Source: a virus. From it: DNA of 59,675 bases. Both the position numbers and the translations under genes were made by a program. This document shows, in pieces, positions 24,442 to 32,756 of this stretch. Numbering within the stretch: position 1 is the stretch's first letter; each line of letters opens with the position of its first letter. The stretch spans positions 1 through 59,675 of IMG/VR virus record IMGVR_UViG_3300010883_025977; one strand, 5' to 3'. The notes under the pieces are model-generated. The model made no database searches. It was not told the DNA's origin and saw only the letters and a list, made by a program, of their open reading frames with translations.

Positions 24442-25965
24442 TTAGTCGTTAAGGATTCCTGCCAGTTTTTGCCATCGCTCTACAACAATCTCACCAGAAC
24501 GATTACGTGAGTCTTTGACAGTAATCTTTTCTGTGGGGTCTGTGCCCTTTCCAAATAATTCGGCTGTCCACGGAGCTTTTCCGTGCTCGCCGCCATCTCT
24601 AATTCCGGGAGGTGCAATTGATTGTAGATATTCGTCTAGATCACCAGTTGATGCCTTGAACCCTTGATTTTCAAGTGCTTTCACAAGCTTTTCTTTCTGC
24701 TCATCGCTTAGGTCACCTGGTTCTGGTATCCCACCGTCGTCTGAGTCAATCTTAGCTCTCTTAACAGCTTGTTTCTCCATTCCTGCTAAAGAACGAGCTG
24801 AAGTGTCTCCATCACACCCCTCGATATCTAGACCGCCGAGTCCGGATCCAAGAGGCTGACATATCTGATTTGAGAATTCTTTTGCATCAGCTGGCTCGAA
24901 AGGGTCGGGTGGAGTATAAACATGAATCTGGTCAAACCCAGCTGACTCCATCGCGTCGAGGGCAGAGCCGTTAGCAGTGATCTTTCCTCCTTCAATGGTG
25001 GGCGCAGTGTCAAATATTCTTTCCACTTCTTTCTGAGCAACTCGACGTCCGCCTGTAGCTGCTCTGTGCAGATTTGCGATTGTTGTTCTTTCTTTGGGTT
25101 GATAAATGTAAACACCGATCAGAGTTACAGATGGAAATTCCGGGTCTTCTTTTAACTTGCCCAGCTCCTCAATTCTTCCAATATCAGCGGAGGACTCGCC
25201 GGCCTGATCCATAAGATAGATACTCGCATAGGTGGAATCCTCGACTTCTTTAGCACCGATTCCTTTAATCTCTTCTTTAACAGTATCCATGTATTTGCCG
25301 GCGGCCATGGCCCGGACGCCTAAGGTACCGTCCCCCGGACCAGTGACACCTAAGACTGCGTTGAGCTCTTCTGGCGCGCCTTCGATAGATTTCGAAAATC
25401 CTCGTGCTTGTGTGAAAAATGCCTGTGTGTTAGAAAACTCAGCAAACTCTGAAGCGGCGGCGTCGACATCATCTTCATTGTCTGACATTATCTTCTCATA
25501 AGAAGCCTTATCTAGAACATCAGCTAGCGACTGAGTCTTTCCAGACTCATTTACATGATAATAGTCAGTAATTACTGCGTCATACTCTTCGCCGCCGGAA
25601 ACTCTTTTAGCAATTTCTTTGAAAACAAGCGGCGGCAATGTCGATGTCATGGCTGTAACCATGAGTTCATCTTCTTCAGAAAAGAAGTTTGCAGAGTCTT
25701 CTTTTGCCATCGATTTTAGCCAGTCTTTGTAGTTGACGTCTGCATCAATGCCAGCGAAGTCTCCAACAGCTTTTTTAGCTGCACCCTTTCCTGCTGCAGG
25801 AGGACCGTATAAAACAACCAGCGTAACAGGCTTTGCGTTAGCTTCCTCCGCAATTGCTGCCATATCGACTTTTTCACCATCTTCAAAAAGCAGGTCAGCG
25901 AGCCGCGGTGATTGTGTCGTCTCCTGAATAAGCGATCTAAGCTGTCTTTGTGTAAGTTTTCTCAT
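24442..25965 (-). CDS. leader-tagged P-loop NTPase/kinase-like protein, 507 aa
   Basis: Tag RKLTQRQLRSLIQE at the start, then LADLLFEDGE offers a second site. At about residues 47-66 a strand and Walker A (TLVVLYGPPAAGKGAAKKA) mark a P-loop kinase of the zeta-toxin/adenylate-kinase type. VTLIGVYIYQP near 285 and AATGGRRVAQKEVE near 307 could be later nucleotide-kinase elements. The C-terminus ends RWQKLAGILND, a short tail shared with the 548-aa tagged protein. Substrate unknown. If packaged, it would act in the host at entry. Confidence 0.62.
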   Translation of the reverse strand: MRKLTQRQLRSLIQETTQSPRLADLLFEDGEKVDMAAIAEEANAKPVTLVVLYGPPAAGKGAAKKAVGDFAGIDADVNYKDWLKSMAKEDSANFFSEEDELMVTAMTSTLPPLVFKEIAKRVSGGEEYDAVITDYYHVNESGKTQSLADVLDKASYEKIMSDNEDDVDAAASEFAEFSNTQAFFTQARGFSKSIEGAPEELNAVLGVTGPGDGTLGVRAMAAGKYMDTVKEEIKGIGAKEVEDSTYASIYLMDQAGESSADIGRIEELGKLKEDPEFPSVTLIGVYIYQPKERTTIANLHRAATGGRRVAQKEVERIFDTAPTIEGGKITANGSALDAMESAGFDQIHVYTPPDPFEPADAKEFSNQICQPLGSGLGGLDIEGCDGDTSARSLAGMEKQAVKRAKIDSDDGGIPEPGDLSDEQKEKLVKALENQGFKASTGDLDEYLQSIAPPGIRDGGEHGKAPWTAELFGKGTDPTEKITVKDSRNRSGEIVVERWQKLAGILND

Positions 25966-25976
25966 TGCTTGTGTCC

Positions 25977-26390
25977 TTAATCAACGTGGATGCTAAATCC
26001 CGTTAGCTCTGACAGTTTTTGGGTGATGGCTTCCGGGTCTTCCTTGTTTTCTTTTATTGCTTTTTCTACAGCTTTCCGCTTAGTCTTAGTCAACTCTTTA
26101 CTAGAGGATCTGTACATGTCTTCGACCTGGGACATCGTTTCCTGGTACCGCTTGAGAGCGGCATCTCGTTTGTCTAGTTCAAGCTGGTGTGATTTTTCTA
26201 TCGCATCTAGCTCTTTGGTATGTGATTCTTTGCTCTTTTCTAGTATCTTATCTAAGTCATCTGATTTTTGTGTTAAAACCCAAATAACAATAGGAATAGC
26301 TGCACCTACTAAAATTTGCCAGTACTTTTTACACCAGGCCAATGCCTTCTTAAAGAATGTTTGTACTGCTAGCCATGTAATCATATTCAT
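25977..26390 (-). CDS. membrane protein with long coiled coil, 137 aa (i-spanin-like)
   Basis: One TM helix near residues 25-42 (ILVGAAIPIVIWVLTQ) is followed by about 70 residues of charged coiled coil (DLDKILEKSKESHTKELDAI). An N-terminal anchor with a periplasmic coiled coil is the plan of Rz-type inner-membrane spanins, which help disrupt the outer membrane. With the small two-TM protein upstream this may be a lysis pair; a scaffold role is the alternative. Confidence 0.5.
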   Translation of the reverse strand: MNMITWLAVQTFFKKALAWCKKYWQILVGAAIPIVIWVLTQKSDDLDKILEKSKESHTKELDAIEKSHQLELDKRDAALKRYQETMSQVEDMYRSSSKELTKTKRKAVEKAIKENKEDPEAITQKLSELTGFSIHVD

Positions 26391-26396
26391 ATCTTT

Positions 26397-26597
26397 CTAC
26401 TGAGCTGGTCCATGCTTCCACAAAACAGCAGCGTCTACTAAAGCTTGCGTTCCGATATATGCTAAAGTAACTGCTACCCAGTCACTGCTAGTGACCACAC
26501 CGGACAGACACAAATAAGTTGCTGTGCCCCAAGCCAAAAACTTTCGACTTATAAATCGTTCTACGTGTTTATCAAAAAATGCTTTAACGCGTGCCAT
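26397..26597 (-). CDS. small membrane protein, 66 aa, two TM helices (holin-like candidate)
   Basis: ATG at 26597 (MARVKAFF) has GGAGG five bases upstream. After a basic-aromatic N-terminus come two hydrophobic helices (KFLAWGTATYLCLSGVV and WVAVTLAYIGTQALVDAAV), then a polar end. Size and hairpin topology fit a class II holin. It lies next to a spanin-like gene, but the recognised endolysin is far away at 50640-51560. Confidence 0.5.
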   Translation of the reverse strand: MARVKAFFDKHVERFISRKFLAWGTATYLCLSGVVTSSDWVAVTLAYIGTQALVDAAVLWKHGPAQ

Positions 26598-26611
26598 GGT
26601 ATCCTCCAAAT

Positions 26612-26920
26612 CTAGTTAATCATTCCCCCGTCGTCGTCGTCAGATCCGAACGGGCTCATCTTGACTAAGTATTCTTCTAGTGGATCAACTGCACCTCTAT
26701 TTGCTGTGCCAATGACCTGCTGTAGGGCATCGTAAATTGTATTCATGTCAATTGCCACTTGTTGCTGAGCTGTCAACATGATCTTAATCATACTATCCAC
26801 AGCTATTAAATTGGTTGAAATTTCAGACATTGCGCTCCTGAGATTCTTATTATCCCTTTCAACCTCGTCTAAACGTTGCGCTAATTTTTCTAATTTTGTA
26901 GACTTTGAAAATAATCCCAC
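26612..26920 (-). CDS. coiled-coil protein, 102 aa
   Basis: GTG start at 26920 with AGGAG six bases upstream. Residues 8-65 form a heptad-like helix (LEKLAQRLDEVERDNKNLRS); the end is acidic (SDDDDGGMIN). No family recognised. Probably a small oligomeric virion or assembly component. Confidence 0.5.
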   Translation of the reverse strand: MGLFSKSTKLEKLAQRLDEVERDNKNLRSAMSEISTNLIAVDSMIKIMLTAQQQVAIDMNTIYDALQQVIGTANRGAVDPLEEYLVKMSPFGSDDDDGGMIN

Positions 26921-26935
26921 TGCCTTCTCCTTTTG

Positions 26936-27214
26936 TTACTCAAACGGGTTGTCTGTCTCAATTAAATTGAATATCGATTCAGAATCTGTCTTGGAAACTT
27001 TTTTGATCTGACGCTCTCTTTTTTCATGCTCTATCTGATCTAAGATATCACAAAAGTGTGTCTCTCTATCACAAATTCTGGCTGCTAAATTATCAAATAC
27101 TTCTTGCATGGAAAGACCCCTCCTCAACAATATCGTACGAAGTTCAGCATGAGTAGACTTTGTCAGATTTATATGGACGGACTTTTTAGTTTCGAAATCT
27201 CTAAGGGAAGACAT
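26936..27214 (-). CDS. ribbon-helix-helix-like protein, 92 aa
   Basis: KKSVHINLTKSTHAELRTIL then LRRGLSMQEVFDNLAARI (about residues 10-48) reads as a beta strand and two helices, the layout of ribbon-helix-helix DNA-binding domains. The C-terminal part is basic and acidic mixed. It could repress or activate the late block, though no operator was located. Confidence 0.5.
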   Translation of the reverse strand: MSSLRDFETKKSVHINLTKSTHAELRTILLRRGLSMQEVFDNLAARICDRETHFCDILDQIEHEKRERQIKKVSKTDSESIFNLIETDNPFE

Positions 27215-27220
27215 AAAAAC

Positions 27221-27925
27221 CTACGCCATTGGGGTCATGGCGCCGACGCCATAAACGGGTGCATCTGTTTCTGGGCCCTCTGGATCAAAAGTTATACCGT
27301 GATTCTTTTCTAAGTCTTCTTCGAATGCGACAGCCAGCGGCTCTCCATATTTTGAAGCAAGAAACTCACGGGACTTAGTAAAGATCATCATCTCCATGTC
27401 CATGAGGCTTTGATAGTTTTGTATTAGTCTGGCAACATTGTTGGTATACGTTGGAATATCCAGTGCTGGAACTGCAGCTTCTTCCTCGGCTTCAAAAAGA
27501 AGAAATGTTAAGCTAGGAGTGAAGCTCTCTTGTGTTACAGCTTCGTACTCAGGCTCAGCAGCCTGTGTGACTGCCAGAGCCTGAGCTTCAAAGTCAGACA
27601 ATATATTATTTAGCTCGATATCAACTCCACTGTCAGAGGGCCCGGTAGCTGCATCTTCTGGAGCTTCTTCAGAAGCCCCGCTGTCTTCAGCTTCCTCGTC
27701 ACCACCTTCTTCTGCCGCAGCGTCATCTTCTCCGCCCTCCTCTTCTCCACCTTCCGCTTCTCCACCTTCTTCAGTGTCTTCAGCAGCCTCTTCGGTTTCA
27801 CCCCCTTCATCGGCAGCCTCTTCTTCCTCACCGCCGCCGAAGATATCTTCTTCTTCCTCTTCAGAGAGAAGCGATAATTCTTCAACGATTAATCTTCGAA
27901 GATAGCTTTTGGAAAGTTTATTCAT
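27221..27925 (-). CDS. leader-tagged highly acidic protein, 234 aa
   Basis: Starts NKLSKSYLRRLIVEELSLLSEEE with IVE and LSE sites. Residues 22-95 are almost only Glu, Asp, Gly and Ala (a 70-residue polyacidic stretch), followed by a helical domain (YTNNVARLIQNYQSLMDMEM). TFLLFEAEEE near 140 gives another possible processing site. Polyacidic tagged proteins could mimic DNA, act as prohead core, or be cargo. Overlaps the SOD-like gene by one base. Confidence 0.6.
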   Translation of the reverse strand: MNKLSKSYLRRLIVEELSLLSEEEEEDIFGGGEEEEAADEGGETEEAAEDTEEGGEAEGGEEEGGEDDAAAEEGGDEEAEDSGASEEAPEDAATGPSDSGVDIELNNILSDFEAQALAVTQAAEPEYEAVTQESFTPSLTFLLFEAEEEAAVPALDIPTYTNNVARLIQNYQSLMDMEMMIFTKSREFLASKYGEPLAVAFEEDLEKNHGITFDPEGPETDAPVYGVGAMTPMA

Positions 27926-28665
27926 TAGTTCTTCACCTCAACTGTGATCTTAGCCATGCGCTCGCATCTTTTGAACCTTCCGTTGATATGGTCCCAATCA
28001 AGCTCTTTCATCATAGCAATAATATATGTCTTTCTATCATCTAAGTAGTCTCTGTAATACGCGCCCTCTGAGGTATCTAGAACTATTACTGGGTGCATCC
28101 CTACGGGCACGTTCTTCGACTCCTCATCAATGACATAATTCATGTATCTGTTAAGAAATGTGTTATAGCCGGTAACTACATACCCACTGCGTGCAGACAT
28201 TCCGCATGCAATGAAATCTTTTTGCCACTCGTCAAAGTTCCCAAAATCCCGCTCTAAACGCATGAATGTAATTGAGTCCATAGCCAGCTGGCTTTGGGGA
28301 TCACTAATATTTTCGAAATGGAGGGCTCTTAAAAAAGCTGCATTTAGACAGTGCACTTCATCAACTTTCAAATTACGAAACTCAGAGGAATACTTGTCTG
28401 CATCTTCTCTATTAGCAGTTTCAAGTTGTGCTGCAACTGAATTCAATGCTTCAATATGACTTTCAAAATCTGATTGACGTGCATGCTTGGTCTTTTGGCT
28501 CAGAAACTCTGTAGCCAGAGAAAACTTCTTTGCCTGAGTTACATACGCCTCTTTAATCACAGCCTTTCTTTTAGCGCGTATTGGGCTTTTTGGGGGAAGA
28601 CCTAAGGACTTTCGAATTTCTCTTATTACTTGATCTTCAACGCCTGCGTTTTTCTTTCCAGCCAT
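27925..28665 (-). CDS. Fe/Mn superoxide dismutase-fold protein with lost metal ligands
   Basis: The C-terminal 150 residues follow Fe/Mn SOD: LERDFGNFDEWQKDFIACG, SARSGYVVTGYN, HPVIVLDTSEGAYYRDY, RKTYIIAMMKELDWDHIN. In SODs the metal is held by three His and one Asp. The Asp is kept (VLDTSE), but the His in DVWEHAYY is Gly here (SEGAYY), and the second-helix His appears to be Ala (LNAAFL). So the fold is present but dismutase activity is unlikely. The N-terminus is basic with VIKE-A resembling a protease site. Probably a virion structural or cargo protein. Confidence 0.7.
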   Translation of the reverse strand: MAGKKNAGVEDQVIREIRKSLGLPPKSPIRAKRKAVIKEAYVTQAKKFSLATEFLSQKTKHARQSDFESHIEALNSVAAQLETANREDADKYSSEFRNLKVDEVHCLNAAFLRALHFENISDPQSQLAMDSITFMRLERDFGNFDEWQKDFIACGMSARSGYVVTGYNTFLNRYMNYVIDEESKNVPVGMHPVIVLDTSEGAYYRDYLDDRKTYIIAMMKELDWDHINGRFKRCERMAKITVEVKN

Positions 28666-28666
28666 G

Positions 28667-29083
28667 TTATTTCACCTCGTATTCTTTTTCGAATTCTGTT
28701 TGATCAACGACAAATACATCATCATCTGAGAGCTCTTCTGGCTTCTCGTTTGAAGCTGAAACTGGTAGGTCTTCTTCGGGTGCTGATTGAGATATTGGGG
28801 CGATAAGATCGTCCTCCGCCATAACACTTGTTGCGTCTGCAGGATTTATGCGACCCACATCCGGATTTCTAAGCTTAACTGACACGTTTCCTTCGACATC
28901 TTGTGCTACAGAATCTACAGTATACTCATACTGACTCTCCTTGTGTCGTACTTTGAGGCCTTTATGAATAACAACGTTCCCCTGCTTGTCCAGCAAGTCC
29001 GTTTCGCTCATTACTTCATGGAGACGCTTATTATAAGAGTCTCGTATAAGATAAATCAGATCTTTTTCAGAAATCGCATTCAT
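28667..29083 (-). CDS. leader-like small protein, 138 aa
   Basis: ATG at 29083 (MNAISEKDLIYLIRDSYNKR) lies ten bases after AGGAG; the frame stays open to 29113 but that overlaps the upstream gene. The first 20 residues match the shared leader in pattern, though the acidic residue after IR is Asp. Residues 40-85 look like a small beta domain (VIHKGLKVRHKESQYEYTV) and the rest is acidic. Unknown function. Confidence 0.5.
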   Translation of the reverse strand: MNAISEKDLIYLIRDSYNKRLHEVMSETDLLDKQGNVVIHKGLKVRHKESQYEYTVDSVAQDVEGNVSVKLRNPDVGRINPADATSVMAEDDLIAPISQSAPEEDLPVSASNEKPEELSDDDVFVVDQTEFEKEYEVK

Positions 29084-29087
29084 AAGA

Positions 29088-30734
29088 TTAGTTCTCCTCA
29101 GGTATACCAGCAATACGACGCCACTTTTCGGCTATTATCTCTTCTTCATCATACACATATCTATCTTCTGATAAAGCTTCGGCTGGTGTTTCGTAATTAC
29201 TTTCATACGGGAGACCTGCAATTTTTTGCCATGCATCACGATCGTCGTTTCGTTTTTCGAAATTATTAAGTGGCATCATCGGAATAAGTGCTTCATGGAG
29301 CATTCCCGATTTGAGTTCTTCTCTAAACTTTCTATTTAGATAGCTGTATGTAATCCTATACACCTTGCCAACTGTCAGATTAGTTCGGGATTCTTCAGCT
29401 TTACTCACCATTGATGCAGCTAACTGTGGAATTAATTGCTCTAGAGAGTCAAAATTCTTCTTCGCGAATCTCTTACTCTTAATAAGTGTTTCTTCGTGTT
29501 CTGACCGCCATTTTTGAACTGCTTTTGCCACAACCTTTGCAATCGCATCAGCAGCGCCATCCAAGCTAGTTTGAATTCCTGTCTTAAGGCCTCCAATTCG
29601 ATCCTTAGAGTCCATTGTCTTTTTACTTGTATCAGATAAACCGTCATACCAGCCTTGAACCGCACCCATCGCTGCGTCTGCAGGTGATGTAATCTCGGCT
29701 GCTGCTTCTTCAGCTGCTGCCTGAAGTTCTTCTTCTGCAGCTGCTTGTTCTTCTTCGGCTTCTTCCTTTTTAGCAGGTGGTGCTCCGAGCTCTTTCTCTA
29801 ATTCTTCGCCGCCTTCCCCGCCCTTAGCTGCTTCAGGATTTGCAGCCATCTCTGCACCGGCTTGCGCTGATGTGGTGGCTGCGGCAGTATCAGAAATAGC
29901 TTCTTCGAACCCGGATTGAACTTCAGTAATTCCGGCTGCTACTTCTTCCAGTTCTACAGGGGTGCATTTTACAATTTCTTCTGCAAATGTGTTAGGATCG
30001 ATCCCGGTTTCTTTGTCACCAAAAAGTCCCTTAAAGAATGATCCCACTGCAGAAAAGAATCCGCCGGCTTCACTTTTAGCAGCGTCCATGCCGCCCTTGA
30101 ATGCCTGTTGATACCACTTTGGAACAGCAACTGCCTTTGCGGCGCCTTTCTTTAGTGTTTTGATATCGGGAAACTTTATTGCATCATCTTCACCATACTT
30201 GTTTGCGAGCTCTTCTAGCGGAAGTTCTTTATCTTCGTCAGGAATCTTATCTAAAACAGGCGCCAGGTTTTGCATAAATGAGTCTGCTGCACCAATAATA
30301 GATGCGGAAGCCTTTCCTGCATTGGATAACTTTGTGTTAACGTCTTCTACCTTCTTGGCAAGGCCTTTTGCATCGCCCGAGATGGCCATTGATGCAAGAT
30401 CACCGACTTCTGGAATATCAGTGCCCAGAGCTTGAACTGCTTTGAGTGTATTAGGAAACTTATTGTCTGACTTGTTAAGGGCACCAGCTAGGGCTTCCAT
30501 CCCTGCTTTCATTTTATCAATTGAAGCAGAAAGCGTATTTGCGTCTTCCTCAGTAAACTTGGGTCCTTCTTCTTCAGCTTCTGAAAGCAAAAAGCTAGAT
30601 AAGTTTTTTGATATTAGACTTGTTTCTAGCAGACCCCTATCCTGAATGGCTTCAAGCATCAATGCTTTAGAATGAACACCGGCCATGCCGCGTGCTATTT
30701 CCATAATCGAATAGCTTTTAGTTTTCTTGATCAT
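29088..30734 (-). CDS. leader-tagged large helical protein, 548 aa
   Basis: ATG at 30734 follows GGAG by seven bases (an in-frame TTG three bases earlier is less likely). Residues 1-60 include SSFLLSEAEEEG, an LSE-A site. The middle is Ala/Glu-rich and low complexity (KKEEAEEEQAAAEEELQAA) with hydrophobic VGSFFKGLFG near 230. Two copies of a tail peptide occur at the end: DAWQKIAGLPYE and EKWRRIAGIPEEN, the second at the C-terminus and like RWQKLAGILND of the 507-aa protein. Possible pilot, core or cargo protein. No catalytic motif. Confidence 0.55.
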   Translation of the reverse strand: MIKKTKSYSIMEIARGMAGVHSKALMLEAIQDRGLLETSLISKNLSSFLLSEAEEEGPKFTEEDANTLSASIDKMKAGMEALAGALNKSDNKFPNTLKAVQALGTDIPEVGDLASMAISGDAKGLAKKVEDVNTKLSNAGKASASIIGAADSFMQNLAPVLDKIPDEDKELPLEELANKYGEDDAIKFPDIKTLKKGAAKAVAVPKWYQQAFKGGMDAAKSEAGGFFSAVGSFFKGLFGDKETGIDPNTFAEEIVKCTPVELEEVAAGITEVQSGFEEAISDTAAATTSAQAGAEMAANPEAAKGGEGGEELEKELGAPPAKKEEAEEEQAAAEEELQAAAEEAAAEITSPADAAMGAVQGWYDGLSDTSKKTMDSKDRIGGLKTGIQTSLDGAADAIAKVVAKAVQKWRSEHEETLIKSKRFAKKNFDSLEQLIPQLAASMVSKAEESRTNLTVGKVYRITYSYLNRKFREELKSGMLHEALIPMMPLNNFEKRNDDRDAWQKIAGLPYESNYETPAEALSEDRYVYDEEEIIAEKWRRIAGIPEEN

Positions 30735-30786
30735 CAATCATCTCCAAGATTGCATACACTACCATCTATATGTATCCTGGAACAGG

Positions 30787-31188
30787 CTAGAGTTTCCTCA
30801 CCTTGATGCCTGCGTCCAAAAGTATTTCTATGCTGCTAGTGTCTCTATACTCTTCATTATATATCACTTCGTCAATGCCAGAGTTTACCATTGCCTTAGC
30901 ACATTGACGGCATGGTGATAAAGTAACATACAGCTTCTTGTACTTGGGATTATTATAATCCATTTTGAGCAATGCGTTAATTTCTGCATGTATCATACCT
31001 GACTCACCAGGGACAATTGACTCAATTGAATTGGGTCCTCCAGAATAATTTCCGTTATAACCCACAGCCAAGACCTGTGTATTATCTTCGGTCACTACAA
31101 TAGCACCCACCTGATATCGGGGGTCATACGATCTTTTAGAAATAATATTTGCTGTCTGCATCCAGACATCATCCCACTTAGGTCTCAT
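30787..31188 (-). CDS. dCMP deaminase
   Basis: The zinc-dependent deaminase signature is complete: MIHAEINALL (His and catalytic Glu about residues 75-77) and LSPCRQCAKAMVNSG (two zinc Cys). It converts dCMP to dUMP, feeding thymidylate synthesis by ThyX in this window. Length 133 aa is typical. It overlaps the DHH gene by 11 bases, in one transcription unit with thymidine kinase. Confidence 0.92.
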   Translation of the reverse strand: MRPKWDDVWMQTANIISKRSYDPRYQVGAIVVTEDNTQVLAVGYNGNYSGGPNSIESIVPGESGMIHAEINALLKMDYNNPKYKKLYVTLSPCRQCAKAMVNSGIDEVIYNEEYRDTSSIEILLDAGIKVRKL

Positions 31189-32161
31189 CTTTTTTTACCT
31201 CGCTAACATAATCAGAAGAAATATCGTCTTCGAAACCCAAAATAACTTGTGCGGTCTCCGGAATCGTATTTGCGTCTAGACAGATTGTTGTCAATATGGG
31301 CTCTTCTTCCTCTGTTGGATCATCGGGCAGATCAAAGAGGTCGTCGACGTGCGCGTCGCCGGGGAGGGTGAACCCAGCGGCCTTTTTATGTCCGCCGCCT
31401 CCAAATGACTTTGAAATCTCTGAAACATCTACATGCTCATGGAATGCTCTTAAGCTTACCTTTACCTGTCTGTCCTCATGATCATAAAACCAAATTACAG
31501 CAAAATCACAATCCGGGGATAGTCGCGCACCTATCTCAGACATCCAGTGCGATGAGTTTACTACCATGACATCCATTCCTTCATATTTTCTATGAGTAGC
31601 CTTTTCGCAAACTTTCTTAATGACAGTCTTCGAGTAAGCTAGAATATACGAGCCACGCTTAACTGTGTCATCAAATACAGAGTCATCTTCAAATTTCTCA
31701 AATTCTTCGAACTCAAACGGAATCATATCGAAAGCAGCACTAAACTCTTTAGAGTACGCCAATTCCCACTTCCACAAGTCTCTGTCTTGGATGTAGTCAA
31801 TAAACTTTGGTGCTTCTTTTCCAGGGTGAAAAAAGTCCCAAGCAAGACGAGCACCGGACTTTGTCATATCAAAATGTGTGTTTGATATATCATGGAGCTC
31901 AACCATCGCTGACTTGTGATGATCAATAACAATAAGCCCTTCAGCATCTTTGATCATTTGCTTTGTAATTGAATTATTGTATGAAAAGTCTAGAATAGCT
32001 ACAACTTTCCCTTCTACATCTGGCGGTGGTGTTCCGTGTTTACACGGAAAGTATTCGGCTCGGTTTCCAAGACACTTCCATGCTGCGTAAGCAGCTCCGA
32101 AGCCATCTGTACAGTCAGCATGATATATCACGCAATTTACTTGATTAGGCTCAACAACCAT
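31178..32161 (-). CDS. DHH-family phosphoesterase
   Basis: The DHH motif (IVIDHHKSAM, about residue 80) with an upstream Asp (AILDFSYNN) and N-terminal YHADCTDGFGAAY, plus the DHHA1 C-terminal motif SFGGGGHKKAAGF near 275, place it with oligoribonuclease/NrnA-like enzymes. It could degrade nanoRNA or short DNA oligomers to recycle nucleotides. SD GGGGA precedes ATG at 32161. Confidence 0.85.
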   Translation of the reverse strand: MVVEPNQVNCVIYHADCTDGFGAAYAAWKCLGNRAEYFPCKHGTPPPDVEGKVVAILDFSYNNSITKQMIKDAEGLIVIDHHKSAMVELHDISNTHFDMTKSGARLAWDFFHPGKEAPKFIDYIQDRDLWKWELAYSKEFSAAFDMIPFEFEEFEKFEDDSVFDDTVKRGSYILAYSKTVIKKVCEKATHRKYEGMDVMVVNSSHWMSEIGARLSPDCDFAVIWFYDHEDRQVKVSLRAFHEHVDVSEISKSFGGGGHKKAAGFTLPGDAHVDDLFDLPDDPTEEEEPILTTICLDANTIPETAQVILGFEDDISSDYVSEVKKDET

Positions 32162-32163
32162 AT

Positions 32164-32733
32164 CTAGTCCCCTTGATTGACATAGCTATGATGTTCCCAG
32201 CATCGCGGTTCGTACATATCTGCACCACCTATTGCGATTTCCTCGAGGCCATCTAGCTTTCTGTGTGTGTAATAAGCGTCTCTTCCTGTTATTGGGCAAA
32301 CAGCTGGACAAACTTCAATCTTGGTGGCCCATGGCATAATATCTCTGATCTCCTCAAAAACATTCCCGCTAGCGGACAACTGTAACGAAGACACAACGAC
32401 AGATTTGCCGCTCTTAAATAGGTCTATTACAGCCTTCGCTGACCCTTCTATCATAAAGGCTTCATCTACAGCTACCACGTCAATCTCTCCTAACATCTTC
32501 TCATATACATATTGTATCATATTTTCGCCTGTATTTACACCGACTGCAGAAATACACCCCCCAGAATGTGTTCTGATCTCTAATTCAGAGTATCTATCAT
32601 CCATGATGGGCTTAAAAGCCACTATCCGGCGATTCTGGTATCGATAGCGATCTATAGATGCTAGCATTTTTGTTGTTTTGGACCCAAACATGGGTCCTGT
32701 AAAAACTATTAATTCTGGGTCAGATTGTCTCAT
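32164..32733 (-). CDS. tdk: thymidine kinase (type II)
   Basis: P-loop GPMFGSKTTKML near residue 14, Walker B VVAVDEAFMI near 93, lasso/zinc segment with CPAVCPITGRDAYYT and YEPRCWEHH. It phosphorylates thymidine to dTMP, salvaging host DNA breakdown products. Length 189 aa matches the family. Lies between the DHH phosphoesterase and an epimerase. Confidence 0.92.
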   Translation of the reverse strand: MRQSDPELIVFTGPMFGSKTTKMLASIDRYRYQNRRIVAFKPIMDDRYSELEIRTHSGGCISAVGVNTGENMIQYVYEKMLGEIDVVAVDEAFMIEGSAKAVIDLFKSGKSVVVSSLQLSASGNVFEEIRDIMPWATKIEVCPAVCPITGRDAYYTHRKLDGLEEIAIGGADMYEPRCWEHHSYVNQGD

Positions 32734-32756
32734 TACGCCCCCTTAGTTGATTGTTA

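Noticed and set aside
27610-27885. Lys-rich ORF inside the polyacidic protein gene
   Set aside because: It is the frame-shifted reading of GAA/GAG repeats and not an independent protein.
27925-28665. Active superoxide dismutase as a host-protective enzyme
   Set aside because: Two of four expected metal ligands are missing, so only the fold is claimed.
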